Assembly (NCBI RefSeq): GCF_000017205.1
Contig: NC_009656.1
Span: 248,001 to 312,000 of the forward strand
Direction: 5' to 3'
Length of the DNA: 64,000 bases
From: Pseudomonas paraeruginosa PA7
GTDB lineage: Bacteria; Pseudomonadota; Gammaproteobacteria; Pseudomonadales; Pseudomonadaceae
The notes beneath the pieces were generated by a model, which did no database searches, was not told where the DNA came from, and was given only the letters and a program-made list of their open reading frames with translations. A program made the position numbers and the translations under genes. Below, in pieces: positions 1 to 8,867 of the stretch (the stretch's first letter is position 1; every line of letters starts with the position of its first letter).

Positions 1-495
1 TACGAATCGCTGTTCAGCCACGACGTCGAGGGCCAGCGGATCAGCGTCAGCCTGCTCGGCAGGCCGGAGGTCACCGCCAGCGGCAAGGTCCGCGAGATCA
101 CCCCGACGGTGGACGAGCGCAGCGGCACGCTGAAGGTCAAGGTCGGCCTCGACGCGGTGCCGGCGGAAATGACCCTCGGCAGCGTGGTCAATGCCAGCGT
201 CGCCGCGCCGGCGCAGCACAGCGTGGTACTGCCCTGGTCGGCGCTGTCCAAGCTCGGCTCCCAGCCGGCGGTGTGGCTGCTCGACCAGGAGCGCAAGGCG
301 CGCCTGCAACCGGTACGGGTGGCGCGCTACGCCAGCGAGAAGGTGGTCATCGCCAGCGGCCTGGAGGCCGGTCAGACGGTGGTCACCGTCGGCGGCCAGC
401 TGCTGCACCCGGGGCAGGTGGTCGAGGTCGCGCAGCCGCCGCAGCCGACCCAGACCACCGCCAGCCGTGACGCCCTCGGTGGAGGCCAGCCATGA
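1..495 (+). CDS. triA: TriA, RND efflux membrane-fusion protein (3' part)
   Basis: Partial gene; the reading frame is open from base 1 and only the last 164 residues are present. The visible part is the beta-barrel and membrane-proximal region of a periplasmic adaptor (HlyD/AcrA family), with the usual order of a GKV-x-EI-x-P strand, a T-L-V/K-V-K strand and a Leu-Pro-x-SA segment. In P. aeruginosa, TriA and TriB are two different adaptors that both serve the pump TriC and confer triclosan resistance with the outer-membrane channel OpmH, which is encoded elsewhere. The stop codon overlaps the triB start (ATGA at 492-495), so the genes are translationally coupled. The identity rests mainly on the downstream triB-triC context. 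Confidence 0.9.
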   Translation, partial: YESLFSHDVEGQRISVSLLGRPEVTASGKVREITPTVDERSGTLKVKVGLDAVPAEMTLGSVVNASVAAPAQHSVVLPWSALSKLGSQPAVWLLDQERKARLQPVRVARYASEKVVIASGLEAGQTVVTVGGQLLHPGQVVEVAQPPQPTQTTASRDALGGGQP

Positions 496-1562
496 AGCCG
501 GTTGTCCTCGCCAGCCTGTTCGGCTGCGCCCTGTTGCTCTCCGCCTGCGGCGACGAGCAACCCTCGGCGCCGCCGCGACCGGTGCTCTCGGTGACCGTGA
601 AGACCCTGAAGAACGATGACCTCGGCCGCTTCGCCGGAAGCATCCAGGCGCGCTACGAGAGCGTGCTCGGCTTTCGCACCAATGGACGGATCGCCTCGCG
701 CCTGTTCGACGTCGGTGACTTCGTCGGCAAGGGCGCGCTGCTGGCGACCCTCGACCCCACCGACCAGCAGAACCAGCTGCGCGCCAGCCAGGGCGACCTG
801 GCCAGCGCCGAGGCGCAGCTGATCGACGCCCAGGCCAATGCCCGGCGCCAGGAAGAACTGTTCGCCCGCAGCGTCACCGCCCAGGCGCGTCTGGACGACG
901 CGCGGACCCGCCTGAAGACCAGCCAGGCCAGCTTCGACCAGGCCAAAGCGGCGCTGCAGCAGGCCAGGGACCAGCTTTCCTACACACGCCTGGTGACCGA
1001 CTTCGACGGTGTCATCACCACCTGGCATGCCGAGGCCGGGCAAGTGGTCAGCGCCGGCCAGGCGGTGGTCACCCTGGCCCGGCCCGAGGTGCGCGAGGCG
1101 GTCTTCGATCTGCCCACCGAGGTCGCCGAGAGCCTTCCGGCCGACGCGCGCTTCCTGGTCAGCGCCCAGCTCGACCCGCAGGCCAGGACCACCGGCAGCA
1201 TCCGCGAGCTGGGCCCGCAGGCCGACGCCTCGACCCGCACCCGCCGCGTGCGCCTGAGCCTGGCGCAGACGCCGGAGGCGTTCCGCCTCGGTTCGACCAT
1301 CCAGGTCCAGCTGAGCAGCGCCGGTAGCGTGCGCAGCGTACTGCCGGCCAGCGTGCTGCTGGAGCGCGACGGCAAGACCCAGGTCTGGGTGATCGATGCG
1401 AAGCAGTCCAGCGTGGCCCTGCGCGAGGTACAGGTGCTCAGCCGCGACGAACGCCAGGTGGTGATCGGCCGCGGCCTGGTCGATGGAGACCGGGTGGTCA
1501 GAGCCGGGGTCAACAGCCTCGAGCCCGGGCAGAAGATCAAACTCGACGAGGATGCGCGATGA
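492..1562 (+). CDS. triB: TriB, second RND membrane-fusion protein (lipoprotein)
   Basis: Periplasmic adaptor of 356 residues. It begins with a lipoprotein signal ending in LLLSAC (Cys near residue 19), so it is probably anchored by lipid in the inner membrane. A lipoyl-like half motif lies near residues 55-80, followed by an alpha-helical hairpin rich in Q, A and R (about 90-160), a second lipoyl half and C-terminal barrel strands. Having two adaptor genes in one operon is the hallmark of TriABC. The gene overlaps triA by 4 nt and triC by 4 nt (ATGA at both junctions), which fits coupled translation of a stoichiometric complex. Confidence 0.93.
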   Translation: MKPVVLASLFGCALLLSACGDEQPSAPPRPVLSVTVKTLKNDDLGRFAGSIQARYESVLGFRTNGRIASRLFDVGDFVGKGALLATLDPTDQQNQLRASQGDLASAEAQLIDAQANARRQEELFARSVTAQARLDDARTRLKTSQASFDQAKAALQQARDQLSYTRLVTDFDGVITTWHAEAGQVVSAGQAVVTLARPEVREAVFDLPTEVAESLPADARFLVSAQLDPQARTTGSIRELGPQADASTRTRRVRLSLAQTPEAFRLGSTIQVQLSSAGSVRSVLPASVLLERDGKTQVWVIDAKQSSVALREVQVLSRDERQVVIGRGLVDGDRVVRAGVNSLEPGQKIKLDEDAR

Positions 1563-4500
1563 AGGGCGGTTTCAACCTGTCGGACTGGGCCCTGCGCCAC
1601 CAGTCGCTGGTCTGGTACCTGATGGCGGTATCGCTGGTGATGGGTGTGTTCTCCTACCTCAACCTGGGCCGCGAGGAAGACCCCTCGTTCGCCATCAAGA
1701 CCATGGTCATCCAGACCCGCTGGCCGGGCGCCACGGTGGACGACACCCTGGAGCAGGTCACCGACCGCATCGAGAAGAAGCTCGAGGAGCTGGACTCGCT
1801 GGACTACGTGAAGAGCTACACGCGGCCCGGCGAATCGACGGTCTTCGTCTACCTCAAGGACACCACCAAGGCCGGCGACATCCCGGACATCTGGTACCAG
1901 GTACGCAAGAAAATCTCCGATATCCAGGGCGAATTCCCCCAGGGCATCCAGGGGCCGGGTTTCAACGACGAGTTCGGCGACGTCTTCGGCAGCGTCTACG
2001 CCTTCACCGCCGACGGCCTGGACTTCCGCCAACTGCGCGACTACGTGGAGAAGGTGCGCCTGGACATCCGCTCGGTGAAGGACCTGGGCAAGGTGCAGAT
2101 GATCGGCGCGCAGGACGAAGTCATCTACCTCAATTTCTCCACCCGCAAGCTGGCCGCCCTCGGTCTCGACCAGCGCCAGGTGGTGCAGAGCCTGCAGGCG
2201 CAGAACGCGGTGACCCCCTCGGGGGTGGTCGAGGCCGGCCCCGAGCGCATCTCGGTGCGCACTTCCGGCAACTTCCGTTCGGAAAAGGACCTGCAGGCCA
2301 TCAACCTGCGGGTCAATGAGCGCTTCTACCGGCTGTCCGACCTGGCCAGCATCAGCCGCGACTTCGTCGATCCGCCGACCTCGCTGTTCCGCTACAAGGG
2401 CGAGCCGGCCATCGGCCTGGCGGTGGCGATGAAGGAGGGCGGCAACATCCTCGAGTTCGGCGAGGCGCTGAACGCGCGCATGCAGGAGATCACCGGCGAG
2501 CTGCCGGTGGGGGTCGGCGTGCACCAGGTGTCGAACCAGGCGCAGGTGGTGAAGAAGGCCGTCGGCGGCTTCACCCAGGCGCTGTTCGAGGCGGTGGTGA
2601 TCGTCCTCATCGTCAGCTTCGTCAGTCTCGGCCTGCGCGCCGGGCTGGTGGTGGCCTGCTCGATTCCGCTGGTGCTGGCGATGGTCTTCGTGTTCATGGA
2701 GTACACCGACATCACCATGCAGCGGGTTTCCCTCGGCGCGCTGATCATCGCCCTCGGCCTGCTGGTGGACGACGCCATGATCACCGTGGAGATGATGATC
2801 ACCCGCTTAGAGCTGGGCGATTCGCTGCACGACTCGGCGACCTACGCCTACACCTCGACGGCCTTCCCGATGCTCACCGGGACCCTGGTGACGGTGGCCG
2901 GCTTCGTGCCCATCGGGCTCAACGCCAGCTCCGCCGGCGAATACACCTTCACCCTGTTCGCGGTGATCGCCGTGGCCCTGCTGCTGTCGTGGATCGTCGC
3001 GGTGCTGTTCGCCCCGGTGATCGCCGTGCACATCCTGCCCAAGACCCTCAAGCACAAGTCGGAGCAGAAGAAGAGCCGCATCGCCGAGCGTTTCGACAGC
3101 CTGCTGCACCTGGCGATGCGCCGGCGCTGGACGACCATCTTCCTCACCGCGCTGCTGTTCGGCGTGTCGCTGTTCCTGATGAAGTTCGTCCAGCACCAGT
3201 TCTTCCCGTCTTCCGACCGGCCGGAACTGCTGGTCGACCTCAACCTGCCGCAGAACAGCAGCATCCACGAGACCCGGGCGGTGATGGACCGCCTGGAAGC
3301 GACGCTGAAGGACGACGAGGACATCGATCACTGGAGCGCCTACGTCGGCGAGGGCGCGATCCGCTTCTACCTGCCGCTGGACCAGCAGTTACAGAACAAC
3401 TTCTATGGCCAGCTGGTGATCGTCACCAAGGACCTGGAAGCCCGCGAGCGCGTCGCCACCCGCCTGCGCGAACGGCTGCGCAAGGACTACGTCGGTATCA
3501 GCACCTACGTGCAGCCGCTGGAGATGGGGCCGCCGGTGGGTCGGCCGATCCAGTACCGGGTCAGCGGGCCGCAGATCGACAAGGTCCGCGAATACGCCAT
3601 GGGCCTGGCCGGGGTGCTCGACGGCAACCCGAACATCGGCGATATCGTCTACGACTGGAACGAGCCCGGGAAGATGCTCAAGATCGACATCGCCCAGGAC
3701 AAGGCGCGCCAGCTCGGGCTGTCCTCCGAGGACGTGGCGCAGATCATGAACAGCGTGGTGACCGGTAGCGCGGTGACCCAGGTGCGCGACGACATCTACC
3801 TGGTCAACGTCATCGGCCGCGCCGAGGACAGCGAGCGTGGCTCGCTGGAGACCCTGGAGAGCCTGCAGATCGTCACGCCCAGCGGCACCTCGATCCCGCT
3901 CAAGGCGTTCGCCAAGGTCAGCTACGAGCTGGAGCAGCCGCTGGTGTGGCGCCGCGACCGCAAGCCGACGATCACCGTGAAGGCGTCCTTGCGTGGCGAG
4001 ATCCAGCCCACCGACCTGGTCGCCCGCCTGGCCCCGGAGGTCAGGCGCTTCGCCGACGGCCTGCCGGCCAACTACCGGATCGAGGTGGGCGGCACGGTGG
4101 AGGAGAGCGGCAAGGCCGAGGGCCCGATCGCCAAGGTGGTGCCGCTGATGCTGTTCCTCATGGCGACCTTCCTGATGATCCAGCTGCAGAGCGTGCAGAA
4201 GCTGTTCCTGGTGGCCAGCGTCGCGCCGCTGGGGCTGATCGGGGTGGTCGCGGCGTTGCTGCCGACCGGCACGCCGATGGGCTTCGTGGCGATCCTCGGG
4301 ATCCTCGCGCTGATCGGCATCATCATCCGCAATTCGGTGATCCTGGTGACCCAGATCGATGCCTTCGAGAAGGACGGCAAGACGCCCTGGGAAGCGGTGC
4401 TGGAAGCCACCCACCACCGCACCCGGCCGATCCTGCTGACCGCGGCGGCGGCCAGCCTGGGGATGATCCCCATCGCCCGCGAGGTGTTCTGGGGACCGAT

Positions 4501-4606
4501 GGCCTATGCGATGATCGGCGGCATCGTCGCCGCCACGCTGCTCACGCTGATCTTCCTGCCGGCGCTGTACGTCGCCTGGTACCGGATTCCGGAGCCGGGA
4601 CGCTGA
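1559..4606 (+). CDS. triC: TriC, RND inner-membrane efflux transporter
   Basis: Proton-driven multidrug exporter of 1015 residues, the usual length for the AcrB/HAE family. An N-terminal membrane helix (about 13-32) precedes a large periplasmic loop and a TM2-TM6 bundle. The proton-relay pair is visible as D404-D405 in the GLLVDDAMI segment of TM4. A second large loop and a second six-helix half follow, with the end in the family-typical LPALYVAWY region. With TriA, TriB and the unlinked outer-membrane channel OpmH it exports triclosan. It overlaps triB by 4 nt. No channel gene follows, in line with the known use of OpmH from another locus. Confidence 0.95.
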   Translation: MKGGFNLSDWALRHQSLVWYLMAVSLVMGVFSYLNLGREEDPSFAIKTMVIQTRWPGATVDDTLEQVTDRIEKKLEELDSLDYVKSYTRPGESTVFVYLKDTTKAGDIPDIWYQVRKKISDIQGEFPQGIQGPGFNDEFGDVFGSVYAFTADGLDFRQLRDYVEKVRLDIRSVKDLGKVQMIGAQDEVIYLNFSTRKLAALGLDQRQVVQSLQAQNAVTPSGVVEAGPERISVRTSGNFRSEKDLQAINLRVNERFYRLSDLASISRDFVDPPTSLFRYKGEPAIGLAVAMKEGGNILEFGEALNARMQEITGELPVGVGVHQVSNQAQVVKKAVGGFTQALFEAVVIVLIVSFVSLGLRAGLVVACSIPLVLAMVFVFMEYTDITMQRVSLGALIIALGLLVDDAMITVEMMITRLELGDSLHDSATYAYTSTAFPMLTGTLVTVAGFVPIGLNASSAGEYTFTLFAVIAVALLLSWIVAVLFAPVIAVHILPKTLKHKSEQKKSRIAERFDSLLHLAMRRRWTTIFLTALLFGVSLFLMKFVQHQFFPSSDRPELLVDLNLPQNSSIHETRAVMDRLEATLKDDEDIDHWSAYVGEGAIRFYLPLDQQLQNNFYGQLVIVTKDLEARERVATRLRERLRKDYVGISTYVQPLEMGPPVGRPIQYRVSGPQIDKVREYAMGLAGVLDGNPNIGDIVYDWNEPGKMLKIDIAQDKARQLGLSSEDVAQIMNSVVTGSAVTQVRDDIYLVNVIGRAEDSERGSLETLESLQIVTPSGTSIPLKAFAKVSYELEQPLVWRRDRKPTITVKASLRGEIQPTDLVARLAPEVRRFADGLPANYRIEVGGTVEESGKAEGPIAKVVPLMLFLMATFLMIQLQSVQKLFLVASVAPLGLIGVVAALLPTGTPMGFVAILGILALIGIIIRNSVILVTQIDAFEKDGKTPWEAVLEATHHRTRPILLTAAAASLGMIPIAREVFWGPMAYAMIGGIVAATLLTLIFLPALYVAWYRIPEPGR

Positions 4607-4692
4607 GCGCGGCGGAGAGGGAAAGGGGCGTCGCCGTAGCAGAGTCTGTGCGGGGGGAAGGAAGGCGGGCGGCGGGTGGGCCATCCGCCCCG

Positions 4693-4717
4693 ACGCCGGG
4701 CAGGGTATGCCCGGCGT
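4693..4717 (+). terminator. Hairpin downstream of triC
   Basis: A perfect 10-bp inverted repeat (ACGCCGGGCA / TGCCCGGCGT) with a 5-nt loop, about 90 bases after the triC stop. There is no T tract, so it is either a weak terminator or a 3'-end stabilising hairpin for the tri mRNA. Confidence 0.45.
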
Positions 4718-4804
4718 TGCTACGGCGACGAGGGCCAGTATAGGCAGCCCGGCGCCGCGGAAAATCCGACCAATTTACGAATCTGTTTTGCAACCGAGGT
4801 AACA

Positions 4805-5743
4805 GTGGACACATTGCAAGGCATGCGCGTGTTCGCCAGGGTGGTCGACAGCGGCAGCTTCACCTCCGCCGCCCAGGCCCTGGACCTGTCCACCGCGCAG
4901 GTGTCGCGGCTGATCTCCGACCTGGAGGCGCACCTGCAGACGCGCCTGCTGCACCGCACCACCCGGCGCCTGGCCCTGACCGAGGCCGGCGAACGCTACC
5001 TGGAGCGCTGCCGGGCGATCCTCGCGGACATCGAGGTCGCCGAGGCCGAGGCCAGCGGTGCGCACATCCGCCCCTGCGGACGCCTGCGCGTGCAGTCGCT
5101 GATGGGCCTGGGGCAGCACCACCTGGTGCCGATGATCGCCCGCTACGGCGCGCTGTTCCCCGACGTGGTGATCGAGCTGACCCTGTCCCAGCGCAACCCG
5201 GACATGCTCGAGGAAGGCCAGGACGTGCTGATCACCGGCGAGCGCCAGTTGCCCGACTCGGAGTTCGTCGCCCAGCGCCTGGGCAGTATCCACAGCGTGC
5301 TCTGCGCCAGCCCCGGCTACCTGCAGCAACGCGGAGTGCCGCGTTCGGTGGATGAACTGGAGCAGCATGTCTGCCTGCGCCTGCAGGACCCGGCCTATCC
5401 GGAGGGCTGGCTCTTCGTCGACGAGCAGGGCGAGCGCACCGTCAGCCCGCAGAACACCTTCATGGTCAATGTCGCCGAGGTCATGGCCCAGGCGGCCAGG
5501 GCCGGTCTGGGCATCGCCCTGCTGCCCAGCTACGTGGCCGCCCCGGCGCTGCGCAACGGCGAGCTGCGGCGGGTGATGCCCGGCCACACCATGCATGAAC
5601 GGACCATCTATGCGCTGTATCCGTCGCGGCGCTACCTGGACGCAAAGATCCGTACCTGGGTCGACCTGTTGCAACAGGAATTGCCCCAGGCATTCGCTCG
5701 CGACGAAACCACCATGCAAAGTTCAAGTTACTGGGCGCAATGA
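4805..5743 (+). CDS. LysR-family transcriptional regulator
   Basis: 312 residues if it starts at the GTG at 4805, which has GAGG seven bases upstream and puts the winged helix-turn-helix at residues 4-62 as in other LysR proteins. An upstream in-frame ATG at 4676 would add 43 residues of non-LysR-like sequence and lacks a ribosome site. The N-terminus has the family pattern SGSFTSAAQALDLSTAQVSR; the rest is a periplasmic-binding-protein-like effector domain. It belongs to the one-residue-short CrgA/DsdC-like branch often called LysR group A. It lies downstream of triC in the same direction, but the spacing and hairpin suggest separate transcription. The effector and targets are unknown. Confidence 0.85.
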   Translation: MDTLQGMRVFARVVDSGSFTSAAQALDLSTAQVSRLISDLEAHLQTRLLHRTTRRLALTEAGERYLERCRAILADIEVAEAEASGAHIRPCGRLRVQSLMGLGQHHLVPMIARYGALFPDVVIELTLSQRNPDMLEEGQDVLITGERQLPDSEFVAQRLGSIHSVLCASPGYLQQRGVPRSVDELEQHVCLRLQDPAYPEGWLFVDEQGERTVSPQNTFMVNVAEVMAQAARAGLGIALLPSYVAAPALRNGELRRVMPGHTMHERTIYALYPSRRYLDAKIRTWVDLLQQELPQAFARDETTMQSSSYWAQ

Positions 5744-5858
5744 GGGATTATTGTTATTGAGGTAATACTCTCTCGTCTGTTTGGCTATTTTTCCGACCAT
5801 GGCGGTTAACTAATATGGCTCCCGTCCCAAGTGAAAAGGGTGTCATCGGAGACCCGCC

Positions 5859-6044
5859 ATGAATCGCCAGATCCTTGCTGCCGCCGTACTCAGTCTGTTT
5901 TCCCTCGCATTTTCCCAGGTCGGTTTCGCCGAAGAGTCCTCGCTGATGACCAACCGCATGGTCGACGCCAACCAGCAGGCCATCGAGCACCAGCAGGAAC
6001 TGTCCGCCTCCGCCGCGCCGGCCGAGACCCGCCGCGACTCCTGA
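5859..6044 (+). CDS. Small exported protein of unknown function
   Basis: A 61-residue protein with a clear Sec signal: MNRQ, then a hydrophobic stretch of about 15 residues, and a probable cut after VGFA near residue 24. The mature product would be only about 37 residues, hydrophilic and rich in Gln, Glu and Ala. GGAGA stands 8-9 bases before the ATG, and a strong Rho-independent terminator follows at 6121-6149, so it looks like a real one-gene unit. No family is recognised. Its size and charge resemble small periplasmic peptides, but no function can be assigned. Confidence 0.7.
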   Translation: MNRQILAAAVLSLFSLAFSQVGFAEESSLMTNRMVDANQQAIEHQQELSASAAPAETRRDS

Positions 6045-6120
6045 TCCAGTGCATGGCGCCGGGCGCGCCATGGCTTCCCCCGGGTACTCGGGAAGCGTGA
6101 GCCTGGGTACCCTGTCCTTG

Positions 6121-6149
6121 CGCCGCATACGATATGCGGCGTTTTTTTT
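6121..6149 (+). terminator. Rho-independent terminator
   Basis: A 9-bp perfect stem (CGCCGCATA / TATGCGGCG) with a 3-nt loop and followed by eight T residues. It ends the transcript of the 61-residue exported protein gene. Confidence 0.9.
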
Positions 6150-6235
6150 GCCTTTCCGAGCGCCCGGATAATTCTTGCAAAATATGTAAAGGACTTTCGT
6201 TTGATAGCGGGGTTTTTCCAATAATGGCGGAAAAA

Positions 6236-6499
6236 TATAATCGGGCCAGCTCAATGGATAATTATCGCCGGCTGTAGACGATTATCCGTTCTGTTTGCCT
6301 CGATCTCGCCAACCGAAGAGCGGGACGTGAAAAACATGATGCCCGATGAGTCGAAGAGACTTTCCATAGAAGAGTCCGACTGCGTTCCAACCGGTTTCCA
6401 GTGTCCGGTACATACACTGGAAAGACTTCCCGACGCCGAACCTTGATTGCTCCTATTCGACGTCTTCTCAAGGCCGCTGCTACCAGCGGCCTTTTTTTT
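6236..6499 (+). ncRNA. Candidate small RNA (probably Sr0161) upstream of opdC
   Basis: This stretch has no convincing ORF but is bounded by a perfect -10 box (TATAAT, 6236-6241; the -35 is a poor T-rich match) and a strong terminator (6470-6499). It contains two further stems: GGATAAT/ATTATCC (6256-6262 with 6281-6287) and a perfect 10-bp stem TTTCCAGTGT/ACACTGGAAA (6395-6404 with 6414-6423). A transcript of about 250 nt is predicted. From the literature I recall a Hfq-associated sRNA named Sr0161, after its position near PA0161, that represses the porin gene oprD; this element fits that position. The exact 5' end is inferred. A 5' leader of opdC with premature termination is the alternative. 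Confidence 0.65.
6470..6499 (+). terminator. Rho-independent terminator of the candidate sRNA
   Basis: A 10-bp perfect stem (AAGGCCGCTG / CAGCGGCCTT) with a CTAC loop, running into eight T residues. It lies 130 bases before the opdC start, so it ends a transcript that precedes opdC. Confidence 0.92.
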
Positions 6500-6629
6500 C
6501 GGGTTGCGCCCGCCTGGGCGCCCCGTGGGAGCGATCGCCCGCGCGACGCCGCCAGAAGCGCCGCCGGAAACACCACAACACCTTTCCGGCCCTGCCGGAT
6601 TTCAACACGCTGTAAAAGGAGCAACCGCA

Positions 6630-7964
6630 ATGAGGAATCTGTTCGCCTTGACGCCATTGGCGCTGGCGCTGTTCAGCGCGCCTGGCGCCTGGGCCGATGA
6701 GGGGGAAGCCGAAGAAGGCTTCATCGAAGGCTCCAGCCTCCAATTGCTGACCCGCAACTACTACTTCAACCATGACCGCCGGCACGCCTCCGGGCACGAC
6801 AGCAAGGAATGGGCGCAAGGCTTCATCGCCACCTTCCAGTCCGGCTATACGCCCGGCGTGGTCGGTTTCGGCGTCGACGCCTACGGCATGCTCGGGCTGA
6901 AGCTCGACGGCGGCGGCGGTACCGGCGGCACCAGCATCCTGCCGATCACCGCGCCGAGCAAGGAAGGCTACGAGTCCGGCAAGGCACCCGACGAATTCTC
7001 CAGCGGCGGCGCGGCGCTGAAGATCCGCGCCTTCGACACCGAGCTGAAGCTGGGCGACCAGTTCCTCGGCAACCCGGTGGTCGCCGGCGGCGAGTCGCGC
7101 ATGCTGCCGCAGACCTTCCGTGGCGTGAGCCTGACCAACAACAGTTTCGAGGACCTGACCCTCACGGCTGGCCAGGTCAGTTTCACCAAGTACTACAACC
7201 AGAGTGGCCACCGTCGCCTCGGCTCGTACTACGGCGAACTGCCGGGCGACCGCGACAGCCATCACCTCAGCTGGCTGGGCGGCACCTGGGGCGGCATCGA
7301 GGGCTTCACCAGCAGCCTGTACGCCGCCGAACTGCAGAACGTCTGGAAGCAGTACTACGCCGACGTCGACTACACCTACGAGATCGACGAGGACTGGTCG
7401 CTGAATCCCGGCGCGCATTACTACAAGACCGTCGACAGCGGCGACTCGCTGCTCGGCCGGATCGACAACAACACCTACAGCCTGCATTTCGCGGTCGGCT
7501 ACAGGCAGCACACCGTCACCGCGGTGCTGCAGAAGGTCAACGGCAACACGCCGTTCGACTACATCAACCAGGGCGACAGCATCTTCCTCGACAACTCGCA
7601 GCAGTATTCCGACTTCAACGGCCCCAACGAGAAGTCCTGGAAGCTGCAATACGACTACGATTTCGTCGCCCTCGGCATGCCCGGCCTGACCGCTTCGGCT
7701 TCCTACTCGCGCGGCAAGCTGGACCTGACCCGGGTCGATCCGGACAGCCCCGGCTACGGCGGCTGGTACAGCGCCGACGGCAACAACGCCAAGCACTGGG
7801 AACGTGACCTCGACCTGCAGTACGTGGTCCAGGGCGGTCCGGCCAAGGACCTCTCGCTGCGCCTGCGCTGGGCGACCCATCGTGGCACCGGCGGCTACAG
7901 CGCGGTGGACAACGACATCGACGAGTACCGGGTGATCGTCGACTACCCCGTCGACGTGTTCTGA
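6630..7964 (+). CDS. opdC: OpdC, OprD-family outer-membrane porin
   Basis: 444 residues with a signal peptide ending in PGAWA. The mature part shows OprD-family landmarks: an early [17 protein letters not shown] strand, [20 protein letters not shown]-like L3 region ([11 protein letters not shown]) and a final strand [14 protein letters not shown] ending in Phe. OprD proteins are substrate-specific 18-strand channels for amino acids and other small acids; OpdC has been linked to histidine uptake. The chosen ATG at 6630 has AAAGGAG seven to nine bases upstream; an upstream in-frame start at 6447 would lie inside the sRNA terminator and destroy the signal peptide. It is probably transcribed alone. 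Confidence 0.9.
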   Translation: MRNLFALTPLALALFSAPGAWADEGEAEEGFIEGSSLQLLTRNYYFNHDRRHASGHDSKEWAQGFIATFQSGYTPGVVGFGVDAYGMLGLKLDGGGGTGGTSILPITAPSKEGYESGKAPDEFSSGGAALKIRAFDTELKLGDQFLGNPVVAGGESRMLPQTFRGVSLTNNSFEDLTLTAGQVSFTKYYNQSGHRRLGSYYGELPGDRDSHHLSWLGGTWGGIEGFTSSLYAAELQNVWKQYYADVDYTYEIDEDWSLNPGAHYYKTVDSGDSLLGRIDNNTYSLHFAVGYRQHTVTAVLQKVNGNTPFDYINQGDSIFLDNSQQYSDFNGPNEKSWKLQYDYDFVALGMPGLTASASYSRGKLDLTRVDPDSPGYGGWYSADGNNAKHWERDLDLQYVVQGGPAKDLSLRLRWATHRGTGGYSAVDNDIDEYRVIVDYPVDVF

Positions 7965-7980
7965 GCCCGGCGCGCCGGGC
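7965..7980. terminator. Palindrome between convergent opdC and AraC gene
   Basis: A perfect 16-bp GC palindrome (GCCCGGCGCGCCGGGC) directly after the opdC stop and 12 bases before the end of the convergent AraC gene. Without T tracts it may act as a bidirectional, probably weak, terminator. Confidence 0.4.
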
Positions 7981-7992
7981 CTCTCGCCGGGC

Positions 7993-8790
7993 TCAGCGCT
8001 GCCTGAACAGCTCGCCGGGCGTGAAGCCGAAGAGTCCCTTGAAGGCGGCGATGTAGGCCGAGGTCGAGTCGTAGCCGCTGTCCAGGGCGGCGCCGGTGAC
8101 GCTGTCGCCGGCCTCCAGCGCGTTGAGCGAGGCGAGCAGGCGCTGGCGCTGGCGCCAGAGCCGGTAGTTCATCCCGGTCTCGCGCTGGAACAGGCGCGAC
8201 AGGGTCTTTTCCGAGGTGCCCAGGCGCTGCGCCCAGTCGCCCATGGTCAGGCTCTGGGTCGGTTCGTCGATCAGTGCCTGGCACAGCCGCAGCAGGCGCG
8301 GCTCGCGCGGCATCGGCAGGGAGAAGGCGACCTCCGGCAGCAGCCGCAGCTGGTCCAGCAGCACCTGCACCAGCCGCGACTCGGCGCTGTCGCCCTCCGG
8401 GTAGTCCACCGGCAGTTCGCAGAAACTCTTGATCAGCTCGCGCGCCAGCGGCGTCACCTCCAGCACCCGGCAGCGCGTGGGCGCCCAGGCGCAGGCGTCG
8501 CCACGGATGTACAGGCTGCGCATCTCGGCGCGGGTGGAGGTGACCACCTCGTGTTCCAGTTGTGCCGGAATCCAGATCGCCCGTTGCGGCGGGGCGAAGA
8601 AGCTGCCTTCGGCGGTATGCACGCCGAGCACGCCGCTGATGGCGTAGGAAAGTTGCACCCAGGCGTGGTGATGGCGCGAGGTCCAGGAACCGGCGCGCAG
8701 GCTTTCCGCGCGCGCATAGACTGGTCGTGGCAGGCGTGCGAGGCGGGGAATGGGGCGGTGGAGTTCCGCAGGCTGTCCGTTCATCGTCAT
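7993..8790 (-). CDS. AraC-family transcriptional regulator
   Basis: 265 residues from the ATG at 8790 (a second ATG lies two codons further in). An upstream TTG at 8847 would give 284 residues but is less likely. The N-terminal part is a cupin-like sensor (HHHAWVQLSYA, GV...G.F..PP..A.WIP), and the C-terminal 100 residues carry two helix-turn-helices (TMGDWAQRLGTSEKTLSRLF and a second around GYDSTSAYIAAFKGLFGFTPGE). This is the subgroup that senses small molecules through a cupin. It is divergent from the gamma-glutamyltranspeptidase-like gene, with starts 78 bases apart, so that gene is its likeliest target. The effector is unknown. Confidence 0.88.
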   Translation of the reverse strand: MTMNGQPAELHRPIPRLARLPRPVYARAESLRAGSWTSRHHHAWVQLSYAISGVLGVHTAEGSFFAPPQRAIWIPAQLEHEVVTSTRAEMRSLYIRGDACAWAPTRCRVLEVTPLARELIKSFCELPVDYPEGDSAESRLVQVLLDQLRLLPEVAFSLPMPREPRLLRLCQALIDEPTQSLTMGDWAQRLGTSEKTLSRLFQRETGMNYRLWRQRQRLLASLNALEAGDSVTGAALDSGYDSTSAYIAAFKGLFGFTPGELFRQR

Positions 8791-8867
8791 GACTTGGCGT
8801 CGTGTCGCTAGTCGGCAGAGTCTGGCAGGGCTAACCTGCCGCCTCAAGTTTCCCGGAGCCCACGCCG

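Noticed and set aside
4676..4804. N-terminal extension of the LysR gene from an upstream ATG
   Set aside because: The extra 43 residues overlap the hairpin after triC and lack a ribosome site; the GTG at 4805 has one and matches family length.
6262..6657. Minus-strand frame of 131 codons across the opdC leader
   Set aside because: It runs antisense to the candidate sRNA, its terminator and the opdC start. The peptide is Arg/Leu-rich without a domain, and there is no ribosome site.
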